A DNA stretch of 64,000 bases, from the NCBI RefSeq assembly GCF_026212465.1, contig NC_080048.1, positions 21,626,658-21,690,657 on the forward strand, written 5' to 3'. A program made the translations under genes and the position numbers. Positions 40,657-53,400 of the stretch are shown one piece after another; within the stretch, counting starts at the first letter, position 1, and every line of letters begins with the position of its first letter. Under the pieces are notes generated by a model that was not told the DNA's origin, did no database searches, and saw only the letters and a program-made list of their open reading frames with translations. The DNA comes from Amaranthus tricolor. Its lineage: Eukaryota > Streptophyta > Magnoliopsida > Caryophyllales > Amaranthaceae.

Positions 40657-42349
40657 TATGACTACAATTTTAAATTCTAACCACTTCAACACAATAATAT
40701 ATACCAATTAGTGTTGTGTGCAATGTTTCGTGCAAAACAAACCAAGTTTGAGTTACTTTGTGGGCGAAAGTACCAAAAAGGCTGAAAAACCCATAAAATC
40801 ACAACTTAACAAATAATTTCTAGCATATGACTATGATATCAATTCTAACCACGTCAACACCAGAATATATACCAAATAGTGTTGTGTGCCAAGTTTCATG
40901 CAAAACAAACCAAGTTTTGAGCTACTTTGTGCCTAAAACGGTCAAAAAAGCTTTAAAACCCATAAAATCGCAATTTAACACGTAATTTCTAGCATATGAC
41001 TATGATTTTCATTTCTAACCACCTAAACACAATAATATATACCAAATAGTATTGTGTGCCATGTTTCGTGCAAAAAAAACCAAGTTTGAGCTACTTTATG
41101 CACAAAAGTTCCAAAAAGGCCTAATGACCCCATAAAATTGCAACTTAACACGTAATTTCTTGCATATGACTATAATTTGAAATTCTAACCACTTCAACAC
41201 AATAATATATACCAAATAATGTTGTATGCCAAGTTTCGTGCAAAACAAACCATGTTCGACCTACTTTGTGCCTAAAACTGCCAAAAAAGCTTGAAAACCC
41301 ATAAAATCGCAACTTAACACGTAATCTCTAGCATATGACTATGATTTTCATTTCTAACCACCTCAACACAATAATATATACCAAATAGTATTGTGTGCCA
41401 AGTTTCATGCAAAACAAACCAAGTTTGAGCTGCTTTATGCACGAAAGTTCCAAAAAGGCCTAATGACCCCATAAAATCGCAACATAACACGTAATTTCTT
41501 GCATATGACTATAATTTTAAATTCTATCAACTTCAACACAATAATATATACCAAATAGTGTTGTGTCCCATGTTTCGTGTAAAACAAAGCATGTTTGACC
41601 TACCTTATGCGCGAAAGTTCCAAAAAAGCTTAAAAAGCCATAAAATCGATACTGAACACGTAATTTCTAGCATATGACTTTGATTTTCAATTTTAACAAT
41701 TTTAATACAATAATATATACCAAATAGTGTTGTGTGCCAAGTTTCGTGCAAAACAAACCAAGTTTGAGCTACTTTGTGCCTAAAACTACTAAAAACGCTT
41801 GAAAACCATAAAATCGCAACTTAACACGTAATTTCTAGCATATGACAATGATTTTCATTTCTAACCACCTCAACACAATAATATATACCAAATAGTTTTG
41901 TGTGCCAAGTTTCGTGCAAAACAAACCAAGTTTGAGCTACTTTATGCACAAAAGTTCCAAAAACGCTTAATAACACCATAAAATCGCAACTTAACACGTT
42001 ATTTCTTACATATGACTATAATTTTTAATTCTAACCACTTCAACACAATAATATATACCATATAGTGTTGTGTGCCAAGTTTCGTGTAAAACAAACCTTG
42101 TTTGACCTACCTTATGCGCGAACGTTCGAAAAAAGCTTAAAAACCAATAAAATCGATACTGAACACGTAATTTTTAGCATATGACTATGATTTTCAATTT
42201 TAACCATTTTAATACAATAATATATACCAAATAGTATAGTGTGCCACGTTTCGTGCAAAACAAACCAAGTTTGAGCAACTTTATGCGCGAAAGTGCCAAA
42301 AACACTTAAAAAGTCATAAAATCGCAATTTAACACGTATATTTCTAGCA
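40657..42349 (+). repeat. Family B 10-mer copy L8 (1693 bp)
   Basis: B1 to B10 in order, sharing the cacgtatatttc ending with L7. It is the last regular copy before the mosaic block; B1 of the next unit (from 42350) is normal for about 140 bp, then changes from the expected aaatcacaac to aaatcgcaac with a P-type monomer following. Confidence 0.86.
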
Positions 42350-43869
42350 TATGACTACGATTTTAAATTCTAACCACTTCAACACAATAATATATACTAA
42401 TTAGTGTTGTGTGCAATGTTTCGTGCAAAACAAACCAAGTTTGAGTTACTTTGTGGGCGAAAGTACCAAAAAGGCTGAAAAACCCATAAAATCGCAACTT
42501 AACACGTAATTTCTAGCATATGACTATGATTTTCATTTTTATCCACCTCAACACAATAATATATAGCAAATAGTATTGTGTGCCATGGTTCGTGCAAAAC
42601 AAACCAAGTTTGAGCTACTTTATGCACGAAAGATCCAAAAAGGCCTAATGACCCCAAAAAATCGCAACTTAAAACGTAATTTCTTGCACATGACTATAAT
42701 TTTAAATTCTAACCACTTCAACACATTAATATATACAAAATAGTGTTGTGTGCTAAGTTTCGTGTAAAAAAAACCATGTTTGACCTACCTTATGCGCGAA
42801 AGTTCCAAAAAAGCTTATAAACCCATTAAATCGATACTGAACACGTAGTTTCTAGCATATTACTACGATTTTCAATTTTAACCATTTTAATACAATAATA
42901 TATACCAAATAGTTTAGTGTGCCAAGTTTCGTGCAAAACAAACCAAGTTTGAGCTACTTTGTGCCTAAAACTGCTAAAAACGCTTAAAAACCCATAAAAT
43001 CGCAACTTAACATGTAATTTCTAGCATATGACTATGATTTTCATTTTTAACCACGTCAACACAATAATATATACCAACTAGTATTGTGTGCCAAGTTTCG
43101 TGCAAAACAAACCAAGTTTGAGCTACTTTATGCACAAAAGTTCCAAAAAGGCATAATAACCCATAAAATCGCAACTTAACACGTTATTTCATGCATATGA
43201 CTATAATTTTTAATTCTAACCACTTCAACACAATAATATATACCAAATAGTGTTGTTTCCAAGTTTCGTGTAAAACAAACCAAGTTTGAGCTACTTTGTG
43301 CCTAAAACTGCTAAAGACGCTTGAAAACCCATAAAATCGCAACTTAACACGTAATTTGTAGCATATGACTATGATTTTCATTTCTAACCACCTAAACGCA
43401 ATAATATATACCTAAGAGTATTGTGTGCCAAGTTTCGTGCAAAACAAACCAAGTTTGAGTTACTTTATTCACAAAAGTTCCAAAAACGCTTAATAACCCC
43501 ATAAAATCGCAACTTAACACGTTATTTCTTACATATGACTATAATTTTAAATTCTAACAACTTCAACACAATAATATATACCAAATAGTGTTGTGTGCCA
43601 AGTTTTGTGCAAAACAAACCTTGTTTGACCTACCTTATGCGCGAAAGTTCCAAAAATGCTTAAAAACCAAGAAAATCGATACTGAACGCGTAATTTAAGC
43701 ATATGACTATGCTTTTGAATTTTAACCATTTTAATACAATAATATATACCAAATAGTGTAGTGTGCCACGTTTCGTGCAAAAGAAACCAAGTTTGAGCAA
43801 CATTATGCGCAAAAGTGCCAAAAACACTTAAAAAGTCATAAAAATTGCAATTTAACACGAAATTTCTAG

Positions 43870-45052
43870 CATATGACTTTGATTTTAAATTCTAACCACT
43901 TCAACACAATAATATAAACCAATTAGTGTTGTGTGCAATGTTTCGTGCAAAACAAACCAAGTTTGAGCTACTTTATGGGCGAAAGTACCAAAAAGGCTGA
44001 AAAACCCATAAAATCAGAACTTAACAAATAATTTCTAGTATATGACTATGATATCAATTCTAACCACGTCAACACCAGAATATATACCAAATAGAGTTGT
44101 GTGCCAAGTTTCGTGCAAAAGAAACCAAGTTTGAGCTACTTTGTGCCTAAACATGCCAAAAAAGCTTTAAAACCCATAAAATCGCAACTTGACACGTAAT
44201 TTCTAGCATATGACTATGATTTTCATTTCTAACCACCTCAACACAATAATATATACCAAATAGTATTGTGTGCCAAGTTTCGTGCAAAACAAACCAAGTT
44301 TGAGTTACTTTATTCACAAAAGTTCCAAAAACGCTTAATAACCCCATAAAATCGCAACTTAACGCGTTATTTCTTGCATATGACTATAATTTTTAATTCT
44401 AACAACTTCAACACAATAATATATACCAAATACTGTTGTGTAACAAGTTTTGTGTAAAACAAACCTTTTTTGACCTACCTTATGCGCGAAAGTTCCAAAA
44501 ATGCTTAAAAACCAATAAAATCGATATTGAACACGTAATTTTAGCATATGACTATGATTTTTAATTTTAACCATTTTAATACAATAATATATACCAAATA
44601 GTGTAGTGTGCCACGTTTCGTGCAAAACAAACCAAGTTTGAGCAACTTTATGCGCAAAAGTGCCAAAAACACTTAAAAAGTCATAAAATTGCAATTTAAC
44701 ACGTAATTTCTAACATATGACTATGATTTTAAATTCTAACCACTTCAACACAATAATATAAACCAATTAGTGTTGTGTGCAATGTTTCGTGCAAAACAAA
44801 CCAAGTTTGAGCTACTTTGTGGGCGAAAGTACCAAAAAGGCTGAAAAACCCATAAAATCACAAGTTAACAAATAATTTCTAGTATATGACTATGATATCA
44901 ATTCTAACCACGTCAACACCAGAATATATACCAAATAGTGTTGTGTGCCAAGTTTCGTGCAAAACAAACCAAGTTTGAGCTACTTTGTGCCTAAAACTGC
45001 CAAAAAATCTTTAAAATCCAGAAAATCGCAACTTAACACGTAATTTCTAGCA
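43870..45052 (+). repeat. Unbroken S-T-P-Q-R pentamer run (about 845-bp period)
   Basis: Monomers in order are S (about 43870), T (44039), P (44211), Q (44378), R (44547), S (44715) and T (44885), with P following at about 45053. The same five-step order also reaches back to P-Q-R at about 43363-43869. The shared gagttactttattc text at about 43457 and 44302 lies 845 bp apart, which is five 169-bp monomers. I regard this as the closest thing in the window to the ancestral family B unit. Confidence 0.75.
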
Positions 45053-46636
45053 TATGACTATGATTTTCATTTCTAACCACTTCAACACAATAATATATAC
45101 CAAATGGTATTGTGTGCCACGTTTCGTACAAAACAAACCAAGTTTTAGCAACTTTATGCACGAATGTGCAAAAAAGGCTTAAAAACCCCATAAATTCGCA
45201 ACTTAACACGTAATTTCTTACATACGACTATGATTTTTAATTCTAACCACTTAAAAACAATAATATATACTAAATAGTGTTGTGTGCCATGTTTCGTGTA
45301 ATACAAACCTTGTTTGAGCTAATTTATAAGCGAAAGTTCCAAAAAAGCTTAAAAACCCATAAAATAGACACCTAACATGAATTTCTAACATATGACTATG
45401 ATTTTAAATTCTAACTACTTCAGCATAACAATATTTATCAAATAGTATTATGTGCAAAATTTCGTACAAAATAAACCAAGTTTGAGCTACTTTGTGCCTA
45501 AAACTGCCAAAAACGCTTGAAAACCCATAAAATCGGAACTTAACACGTAATTTCTAGCATATGACTATTATTTTCAATTCTAACCACCTCAACACAATAA
45601 TATATATCAAATAGTATTGTGTGCCAAGTTTCGTGCAAAACAAACCAAGTTTGAGCTACTTTATGCACAAAACTTCCAAAAAGGCTTAATAACCCCATAA
45701 AATCGCAACTTAACACGTTATTTCTTGCAAATGACTATAATTTTTAATTCTAACCACTTCAACACAATAATATATACCAAATAGTATTGTGTGCCAAGTT
45801 TCGTGCAAAACAAACCTTTTTTGACCTACCTTATGCGCGAAAGTTCCAAAAATGCTTAAAAACCCATGAAATCGATACTGAACACGTAATTTCTAGCATA
45901 TGACTATGACTTTCAATTTTAACCATTTTAATACAGTAATATATACCAAATAGTGAAGTGTGCCACGTTTCGTGCAAAAGAAACCAAGTTTGAGCAACTT
46001 TGTGCCTAAAACTGCCAAAAACGCTTGAAAACCCATAAAATCCCAACTTAACACGTAATTTCTAGCATATGACTATGATTTTCATTTCTAATCCGCTCAA
46101 CACAATAATATATACCAAATAGTATTGTGTTCCAAGTTTCGTGCAAAACAAACCAAGTTTGAGCTACTTTATTCACAAAAGTTCCAAATAGGCTTAATAA
46201 CCCCATAAAATCGCAACTTAACACGTTATTTCTTGCATATGACCATAATTTTTAATTCTAACCACTTCAACACAATAATATATACCAAATAGTGTTGTGT
46301 GCCAAGTTTCGTGTAAAACAAACCTTGTTTGACCTACCTTATGCGCGAAAGATCCAAAAAAGCTTAAAAACCAATAAAATCGATACTGAACACGTAATTT
46401 TTAGCATAGGACTATGATTTTCAATTGTAACCATTTTAATACAATAATATATAAAAATTTTGTAGTGTGCCACGTTTCGTGCAAAACAAACCAAGTCTGA
46501 GCTACTTTGTGCCTAAAACTGCTAAAAACGCTTGAAAACCCATAAAATTGCAACTTAACACGTAATTTCTTGCATATGACTATAATTTTAATTTCTAACC
46601 ACTTCAACACAATAATATATACCAAATAGTGTTGTG
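44302..46636 (+). repeat. Segmental duplication, copy 1 (2.33 kb)
   Basis: It matches 51067-53400 nearly base for base at an offset of 6764-6765 bp (about 40 monomers). Shared rare features include cttaacgcgttattt, tactgttgtgtaac, cagcataacaatatttatc, and tatataaaaattttgtag. The match ends at gttgtgta here versus gttgtgtg in copy 2. Confidence 0.9.
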
Positions 46637-47169
46637 TACCAAGTTTCGTGCAAAACAAACAAAGTTTGAGCTACTTTGTGCCTAAAACTGCCAAAAAAGC
46701 TTGAAAAAAACCCATAAAATCGGTCTTCAACACGTAATTTCTAGCATATGACTATGATTTTCATTTTTATCCACCTCAACACAATAATATATACCAAATA
46801 GTATTGTGTGCCATGGTTCGTGCAAAACAAACCAAGTTTGAGCTACTTTATGCACGAAAGTTCCAAAAAGGCCTAATGACCCCATAAAATCGCAATTTAA
46901 CACGTAATTTCTTGCATATGACTATAATTTTAAATTCTAACCACTCAACACAATAATATATACCAAATAGTGTTTTGTGCCAAGTTTCGTGTGAAACAAA
47001 CCATGTTTGACCTACCTTATGCGCGAAAGTTCCAAAAAAGCTTAAAAAGCCATAAAATCGATATTGAACACGTAATTTCTAGCATATGACTATGATTTTC
47101 AATTTTAACCATTTTAATACAATAATATATACCAAATAAAGTAGTGTGCCACTTTTCGTGCAAAACAAA

Positions 47170-48860
47170 CCAAGTTTAAGCAACTTTATGCGCGAAAATG
47201 CCAAAAACACATAAAAAGTCATAAATTCGTAATTTAACACGTAATTTCTAGCATATGACTATGATTTTAAATTCTAACCACTTCAACACAATAATATATA
47301 CCTATTAGTGTTGTGTGCAATGTTTCGTGCAAAACAAACAAGGTTTGAGCTACTTTGTGGGCGAAAGTACAAAAAAGGCTGAAAAACCCATAAAATCACA
47401 AGTTAACAAATAATTTCTAGCATATGACTATGATATTAATTCTAACCACGTCAACACCAAAATCTATACCAAATAGTGTTGTGTGCAAAGTTTCGTGCAA
47501 AACAAACCAAGTTTGAGCTACTTTGTGCCTAAGACTGCCAAAAACGCTTGAAAACGCATAAAATCGCAACTTAACAAGTAATTTCTAGCATATGACTATG
47601 ATTTTCATTTCTAACCAGCTCAACACAATAATATATACCAAATAGTATTGTGTGCCAAGTTTCGTGCAAATCAAACCAAGTTTGAGCTACTTTATGCACA
47701 AAAGTTCCAAAAAGGCTTAATAACCCCAGAAAATCGCAACTTAACACGTTATTTCTTGCATATGACTATAATTTTTAATTCTAACCACTTCAACACAATA
47801 ATATATACCAAATAGTGTTGTGTGCCATGTTTCGTGTACAACAAACCTTTGTTCACCTACCTTATGCGCGAAAGATCCAAAAAAGCTTAAAAACCAATAA
47901 TATCGATACTGAACACGTAATTTTTAGCATATGACTATGATTTTCGATTTTAACCATTTTAATACAATAATATATAGCAAATAGTGTAGTGTGCCACGTT
48001 TCGTGCAAAAGAAACCAAGTTTGAGCAACTTTGTGCCTAAAACTGCTAAAAACGCTTGAAAACCCATAAAATCGCAACTTAACACGTAATTTCTTGCATA
48101 TGACAATAATTTTAAATTTTAACCACTTTAACACAATAATGTATACCAAATAGTGTCGTGTGCCAAGTTTCGTGCAAAACAAACCAAGTTTGAGCAACTT
48201 TATGCGCGAAAGTGCCAAAAACACTTAAAAAGTCATTAAATCGAAATTTAACACGTAATTTCTAGCATATGACTATGATTTTAAATTCAAACCACTTCAA
48301 CACACTAATATATACCAATTATTGTAATGTGCAATGTGTCGTGCAAAACAAACCAAGTTTGAGCTACTTTGTGCCTAAAACTGCCAAAAACGCTTGAAAA
48401 CCCATAAAATCGGAACTTAACACGTAATTTCTAGCATATGACAATTATTTTCATTTCTAACCACCTCAACACAATAATATATACCAAATAGTATTTTTTG
48501 CCATGTTTCGTGCAAAACAAACCAAGTTTGAGCTACTTTATGCACAAAAGTTCCAAAAAGGCTTAATAATCCCATAAAATCGCAACTTAACACGTTATTT
48601 CTTGCATATGACTAAAATTTTAAATTCTAACCACTTCAACACAATAATATATACCAAATAGTGTTGTGTGCCATGTTTCGTGTACAACAAACCTTTTTTG
48701 ACCTACCTTATGCGCGAAAGATCCAAAAAAGCTTAAAAACCAATAAAATCGATACTGAACACGTAATTTTTAGCATATGACTATGATTTTCAATTTTAAC
48801 CATTTTAATACAATAATATATAGCAAATAGTGTAGTGTGCCACGTTTCGTGCAAAACAAA
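47170..48860 (+). repeat. Mosaic-block 10-mer, copy I (1691 bp)
   Basis: It is the first of three units spaced exactly 1691 bp apart: ataaattcg lies at 47221, 48912 and 50603. Monomer order is S, T, P, Q, R/T, Q/R, S/T, P, Q, R, which is not the B1-B10 order. Its right part from about 47823 is copied again at 53401-54212. Confidence 0.88.
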
Positions 48861-50551
48861 CCAAGTTTGAGCAACTTTATGCGCGAAAGTGCCAAAAACA
48901 CATAAAAAGTCATAAATTCGTAATTTAACACGTAATTTCTAGCATATGACTATGATTTTAAATTCTAACCACTTCAACACAATAATATAAACCTATTAGT
49001 GTTGTGTGCAATGTTTCGTGCAAAACAAACCAAGTTTGAGCTACTTTGTGGGCGAAAGTACAAAAAAGGCTGAAAAACCCATAAAATCACAAGTTAACAA
49101 ATAATTTCTAGCATATGACTATGATATCAATTCTAACCACGTCAACACCAAAATCTATACCAAATAGTGTTGTGTGCAAAGTTTCGTGCAAAACAAACCA
49201 AGTTTGAGCTACTTTGTGCCTAAGACTGCCAAAAACGCTTGAAAACGCATAAAATCGCAACTTAACAAGTAATTTCTAGCATATGACTATGATTTTCATT
49301 TCTAACCAGCTCAACACAATAATATATACCAAATAGTATTGTGTGCCAAGTTTCGTGCAAATCAAACCAAGTTTGAGCTACTTTATGCACAAAAGTTCCA
49401 AAAAGGCTTAATAACCCCAGAAAATCGCAACTTAACACGTTATTTCTTGCATATGACTATAATTTTTAATTCTAACCACTTCAACACAATAATATATACC
49501 AAATAGTGTTGTGTGCCATGTTTCGTGTACAACAAACCTTTGTTCACCTACCTTATGCGCGAAAGATCCAAAAAAGCTTAAAAACCAATAATATCGATAC
49601 TGAACACGTAATTTTTAGCATATGACTATGATTTTCGATTTTAACCATTTTAATACAATAATATATAGCAAATAGTGTAGTGTGCCACGTTTCGTGCAAA
49701 AGAAACCAAGTTTGAGCAACTTTGTGCCTAAAACTGCTAAAAACGCTTGAAAACCCATAAAATCGCAACTTAACACGTAATTTCTTGCATATGACAATAA
49801 TTTTAAATTTTAACCACTTTAACACAATAATGTATACCAAATAGTGTCGTGTGCCAAGTTTCGTGCAAAACAAACCAAGTTTGAGCAACTTTATGCGCGA
49901 AAGTGCCAAAAACACTTAAAAAGTCATTAAATCGAAATTTAACACGTAATTTCTAGCATATGACTATGATTTTAAATTCAAACCACTTCAACACACTAAT
50001 ATATACCAATTAGTGTAATGTGCAATGTGTCGTGCAAAACAAACCAAGTTTGAGCTACTTTGTGCCTAAAACTGCCAAAAACGCTTGAAAACCCATAAAA
50101 TCGGAACTTAACACGTAATTTCTAGCATATGACAATTATTTTCATTTCTAACCACCTCAACACAATAATATATACCAAATAGTATTTTTTGCCATGTTTC
50201 GTGCAAAACAAACCAAGTTTGAGCTACTTTATGCACAAAAGTTCCAAAAAGGCTTAATAATCCCATAAAATCGCAACTTAACACGTTATTTCTTGCATAT
50301 GACTAAAATTTTAAATTCTAACCACTTCAACACAATAATATATACCAAATAGTGTTGTGTGCCATGTTTCGTGTACAACAAACCTTTTTTGACCTACCTT
50401 ATGCGCGAAAGATCCAAAAAAGCTTAAAAACCAATAAAATCGATACTGAACACGTAATTTTTAGCATATGACTATGATTTTCAATTTTAACCATTTTAAT
50501 ACAATAATATATAGCAAATAGTGTAGTGTGCCACGTTTCGTGCAAAACAAA
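48861..50551 (+). repeat. Mosaic-block 10-mer, copy II (1691 bp)
   Basis: It has the same ten-monomer order as copy I and is nearly identical. Differences seen include gatatcaattc here versus gatattaattc, aatataaacc versus aatatatacc, and ccaattagtg versus ccaattattg. The exact 1691-bp spacing without length change implies a young duplication inside an otherwise diverged block. Confidence 0.88.
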
Positions 50552-50995
50552 CCAAGTTTGAGCAACTTTATGCGCGAAAGTGCCAAAAACACATAAAAAG
50601 TCATAAATTCGTAATTTAACACGTAATTTCTAGCATATGACTATGATTTTAAATTCTAACCACTTCAACACAATAATATAAACCTATTAGTGTTGTGTGC
50701 AATGTTTCGTGCAAAACAAACCAAGTTTGAGCTACTTTGTGGGCGAAAGTACAAAAAAGGCTGAAAAACCCATAAAATCACAAGTTAACAAATAATTTCT
50801 AGCATATGACTATGATATCAATTCTAACCACGTCAACACCAAAATCTATACCAAATAGTGTTGTGTGCAAAGTTTCGTGCAAAACAAACCAAGTTTGAGC
50901 TACTTTGTGCCTAAGATTGCCAAAAACGCTTGAAAACGCATAAAATCGCAACTTAACAAGTAATTTCTAGCATATGACTATGATTTTCATTTCTA
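50552..50995 (+). repeat. Mosaic-block 10-mer, truncated copy III
   Basis: It follows copy II for about 440 bp (R end, S, T and part of P) and then leaves it. At about 50995-51066 the text changes from ctaaccagctc to ctaacaagttc with an added base in tagtaattgtg, and from 51067 it follows the segmental duplication. The junction lies inside a P monomer and keeps phase. Confidence 0.82.
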
Positions 50996-51066
50996 ACAAG
51001 TTCAACACAATAATATATACCAAATAGTAATTGTGTGCCAAGTTTCGTGCAAAACAAACCAAGTTT

Positions 51067-53400
51067 GAGTTACTTTATTCACAAAAGTTCCAAAAACGCT
51101 TAATAACCCCATAAAATCGCAACTTAACGCGTTATTTCTTGCATATGACTATAATTTTTAATTCTAACAACTTCAACACAATAATATATACCAAATACTG
51201 TTGTGTAACAAGTTTTGTGTAAAACAAACCTTTTTTGACCTACCTTATACGCGAAAGTTCCAAAAATGCTTAAAAACCAATAAAATCGATATTGAACACG
51301 TAATTTTAGCATGTGACTATGATTTTTAATTTTAACCATTTTAATACAATAATATATACCAAATAGTGTAGTGTGCCACGTTTCGTGCAAAACAAACCAA
51401 GTTTGAGAAACTTTATGCGCAAAAGTGCCAAAAACACTTAAAAAGTCATAAAATTGCAATTTAACACGTAATTTCTAACATATGACTATGATTTTAAATT
51501 CTAACCACTTCAACACAATAATATAAACCAATTAGTGTTGTGTGCAATGTTTCGTGCAAAACAAACCAAGTTTGAGCTACTTTGTGGGCGAAAGTACCAA
51601 AAAGGCTGAAAAACCCAAAAAATCACAAGTTAACAAATAATTTCTAGTATATGACTATGATATCAATTCTAACCACGTCAACACCAGAATATATACCAAA
51701 TAGTGTTGTGTGCCAAGTTTCGTGCAAAACAAACCAAGTTTGAGCTACTTTGTGCCTAAAACTGCCAAAAAATCTTTAAAACCCAGAAAATCGCAACTTA
51801 ACACGTAATTTCTAGCATATGACTATGATTTTCATTTCTAACCACTTCAACACAATAATATATACCAAATGGTATTGTGTGCCACGTTTCGTACAAAACA
51901 AACCAAGTTTTAGCAACATTATGCACGAATGTGCAAAAAAGGCTTAAAAACCCATAAATTCGCAACTTAACACGTAATTTCTTACATACGACTATGATTT
52001 TTAATTCTAACCACTTAAAAACAATAATATATACTAAATAGTGTTGTGTGCCATGTTTCGTGTAATACAAACCTTGTTTGAGCTAATTTATAAGCGAAAG
52101 TTCCAAAAAAGCTTAAAAACCCATAAAATAGACACCTAACATGAATTTCTAACATATGACTATGATTTTAAATTCTAACTACTTCAGCATAACAATATTT
52201 ATCAAATAGTATTATGTGCAAAATTTCGTACAAAATAAACCAAGTTTGAGCTACTTTGTGCCTAAAACTGCCAAAAACGCTTGAAAACCCATAAAATCGG
52301 AACTTAACACGTAATTTCTAGCATATGACTATTATTTTCAATTCTAACCACCTCAACACAATAATACATATCAAATAGTATTGTGTGCCAAGTTTCGTGC
52401 AAAACAAACCAATTTTGAGCTACTTTATGCACAAAAGTTCCAAAAAGGCTTAATAACCCCATAAAATCGCAACTTAACACGTTATTTCTTGCAAATGACT
52501 ATAATTTTTAATTCTAACCACTTCAACACAATAATATATACCAAATAGTATTGTGTGCCAAGTTTCGTGCAAAACAAACCTTTTTTGACCTACCTTATGC
52601 GCGAAAGTTCCAAAAATGCTTAAAAACCCATGAAATCGATACTGAACACGTAATTTCTAGCATATGACTATGACTTTCAATTTTAACCATTTTAATACAG
52701 TAATATATACCAAATAGTGAAGTGTGCCACGTTTCGTGCAAAAGAAACCAAGTTTGAGCAACTTTGTGCCTAAAACTGCCAAAAACGCTTGAAAACCCAT
52801 AAAATCCCAACTTAACACGTAATTTCTACCATATGACTATGATTTTCATTTCTAATCCGCTCAACACAATAATATATACCAAATAGTATTGTGTTCCAAG
52901 TTTCGTGCAAAACAAACCAAGTTTGAGCTACTTTATTCACAAAAGTTCCAAATAGGCTTAATAACCCCATAAAATCGCAACTTAACACATTATTTCTTGC
53001 ATATGACCATAATTTTTAATTCTAACCACTTCAACACAATAATATATACCAAATAGTGTTGTGTGCCAAGTTTCGTGTAAAACAAACCTTGTTTGACCTA
53101 CCTTATGCGCGAAAGATCCAAAAAAGCTTAAAAACCAATAAAATCGATACTGAACACGTAATTTTTAGCATAGGACTATGATTTTCAATTGTAACCATTT
53201 TAATACAATAATATATAAAAATTTTGTAGTGTGCCACGTTTCGTGCAAAACAAACCAAGTCTGAGCTACTTTGTGCCTAAAACTGCTAAAAACGCTTGAA
53301 AACCCATAAAATTGCAACTTAACACGTAATTTCTTGCATATGACTATAATTTTAATTTCTAACCACTTCAACACAATAATATATACCAAATAGTGTTGTG
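51067..53400 (+). repeat. Segmental duplication, copy 2 (2.33 kb)
   Basis: It is the second copy of 44302-46636. Differences seen are single substitutions and one-base indels, such as aatacatatc versus aatatatatc, ctaccatatg versus ctagcatatg, and aaacccata versus aaaccccata. Both ends are in-phase junctions with other satellite segments. Confidence 0.9.

Larger units (their letters stand above)
29501..42490 (+). repeat. Satellite array, family B, left block (10-mer HOR, about 1692 bp)
   Basis: These are related monomers of about 169 bp in the same orientation as family A. Family B usually has CATATG at each boundary, ttttaaattc, ttttcatttc or similar near base 12, and tagtgttg or tagtattg where A has tagagttg. 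Ten types repeat in fixed order: B1 (gtgggcgaaag), B2 (gatatcaattc), B3 (gcaaaaaaaacc), B4 (aatttgaaattc), B5 (gcacgaaagttcc), B6 (gtgtcccatg), B7 (aaaactactaaaaa), B8 (agttttgtgtg), B9 (gaacgttcg), B10 (agtatagtg). B1 starts lie at 31187, 32879, 34568, 36260, 37952, 38965, 40657 and 42350. Confidence 0.97.
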
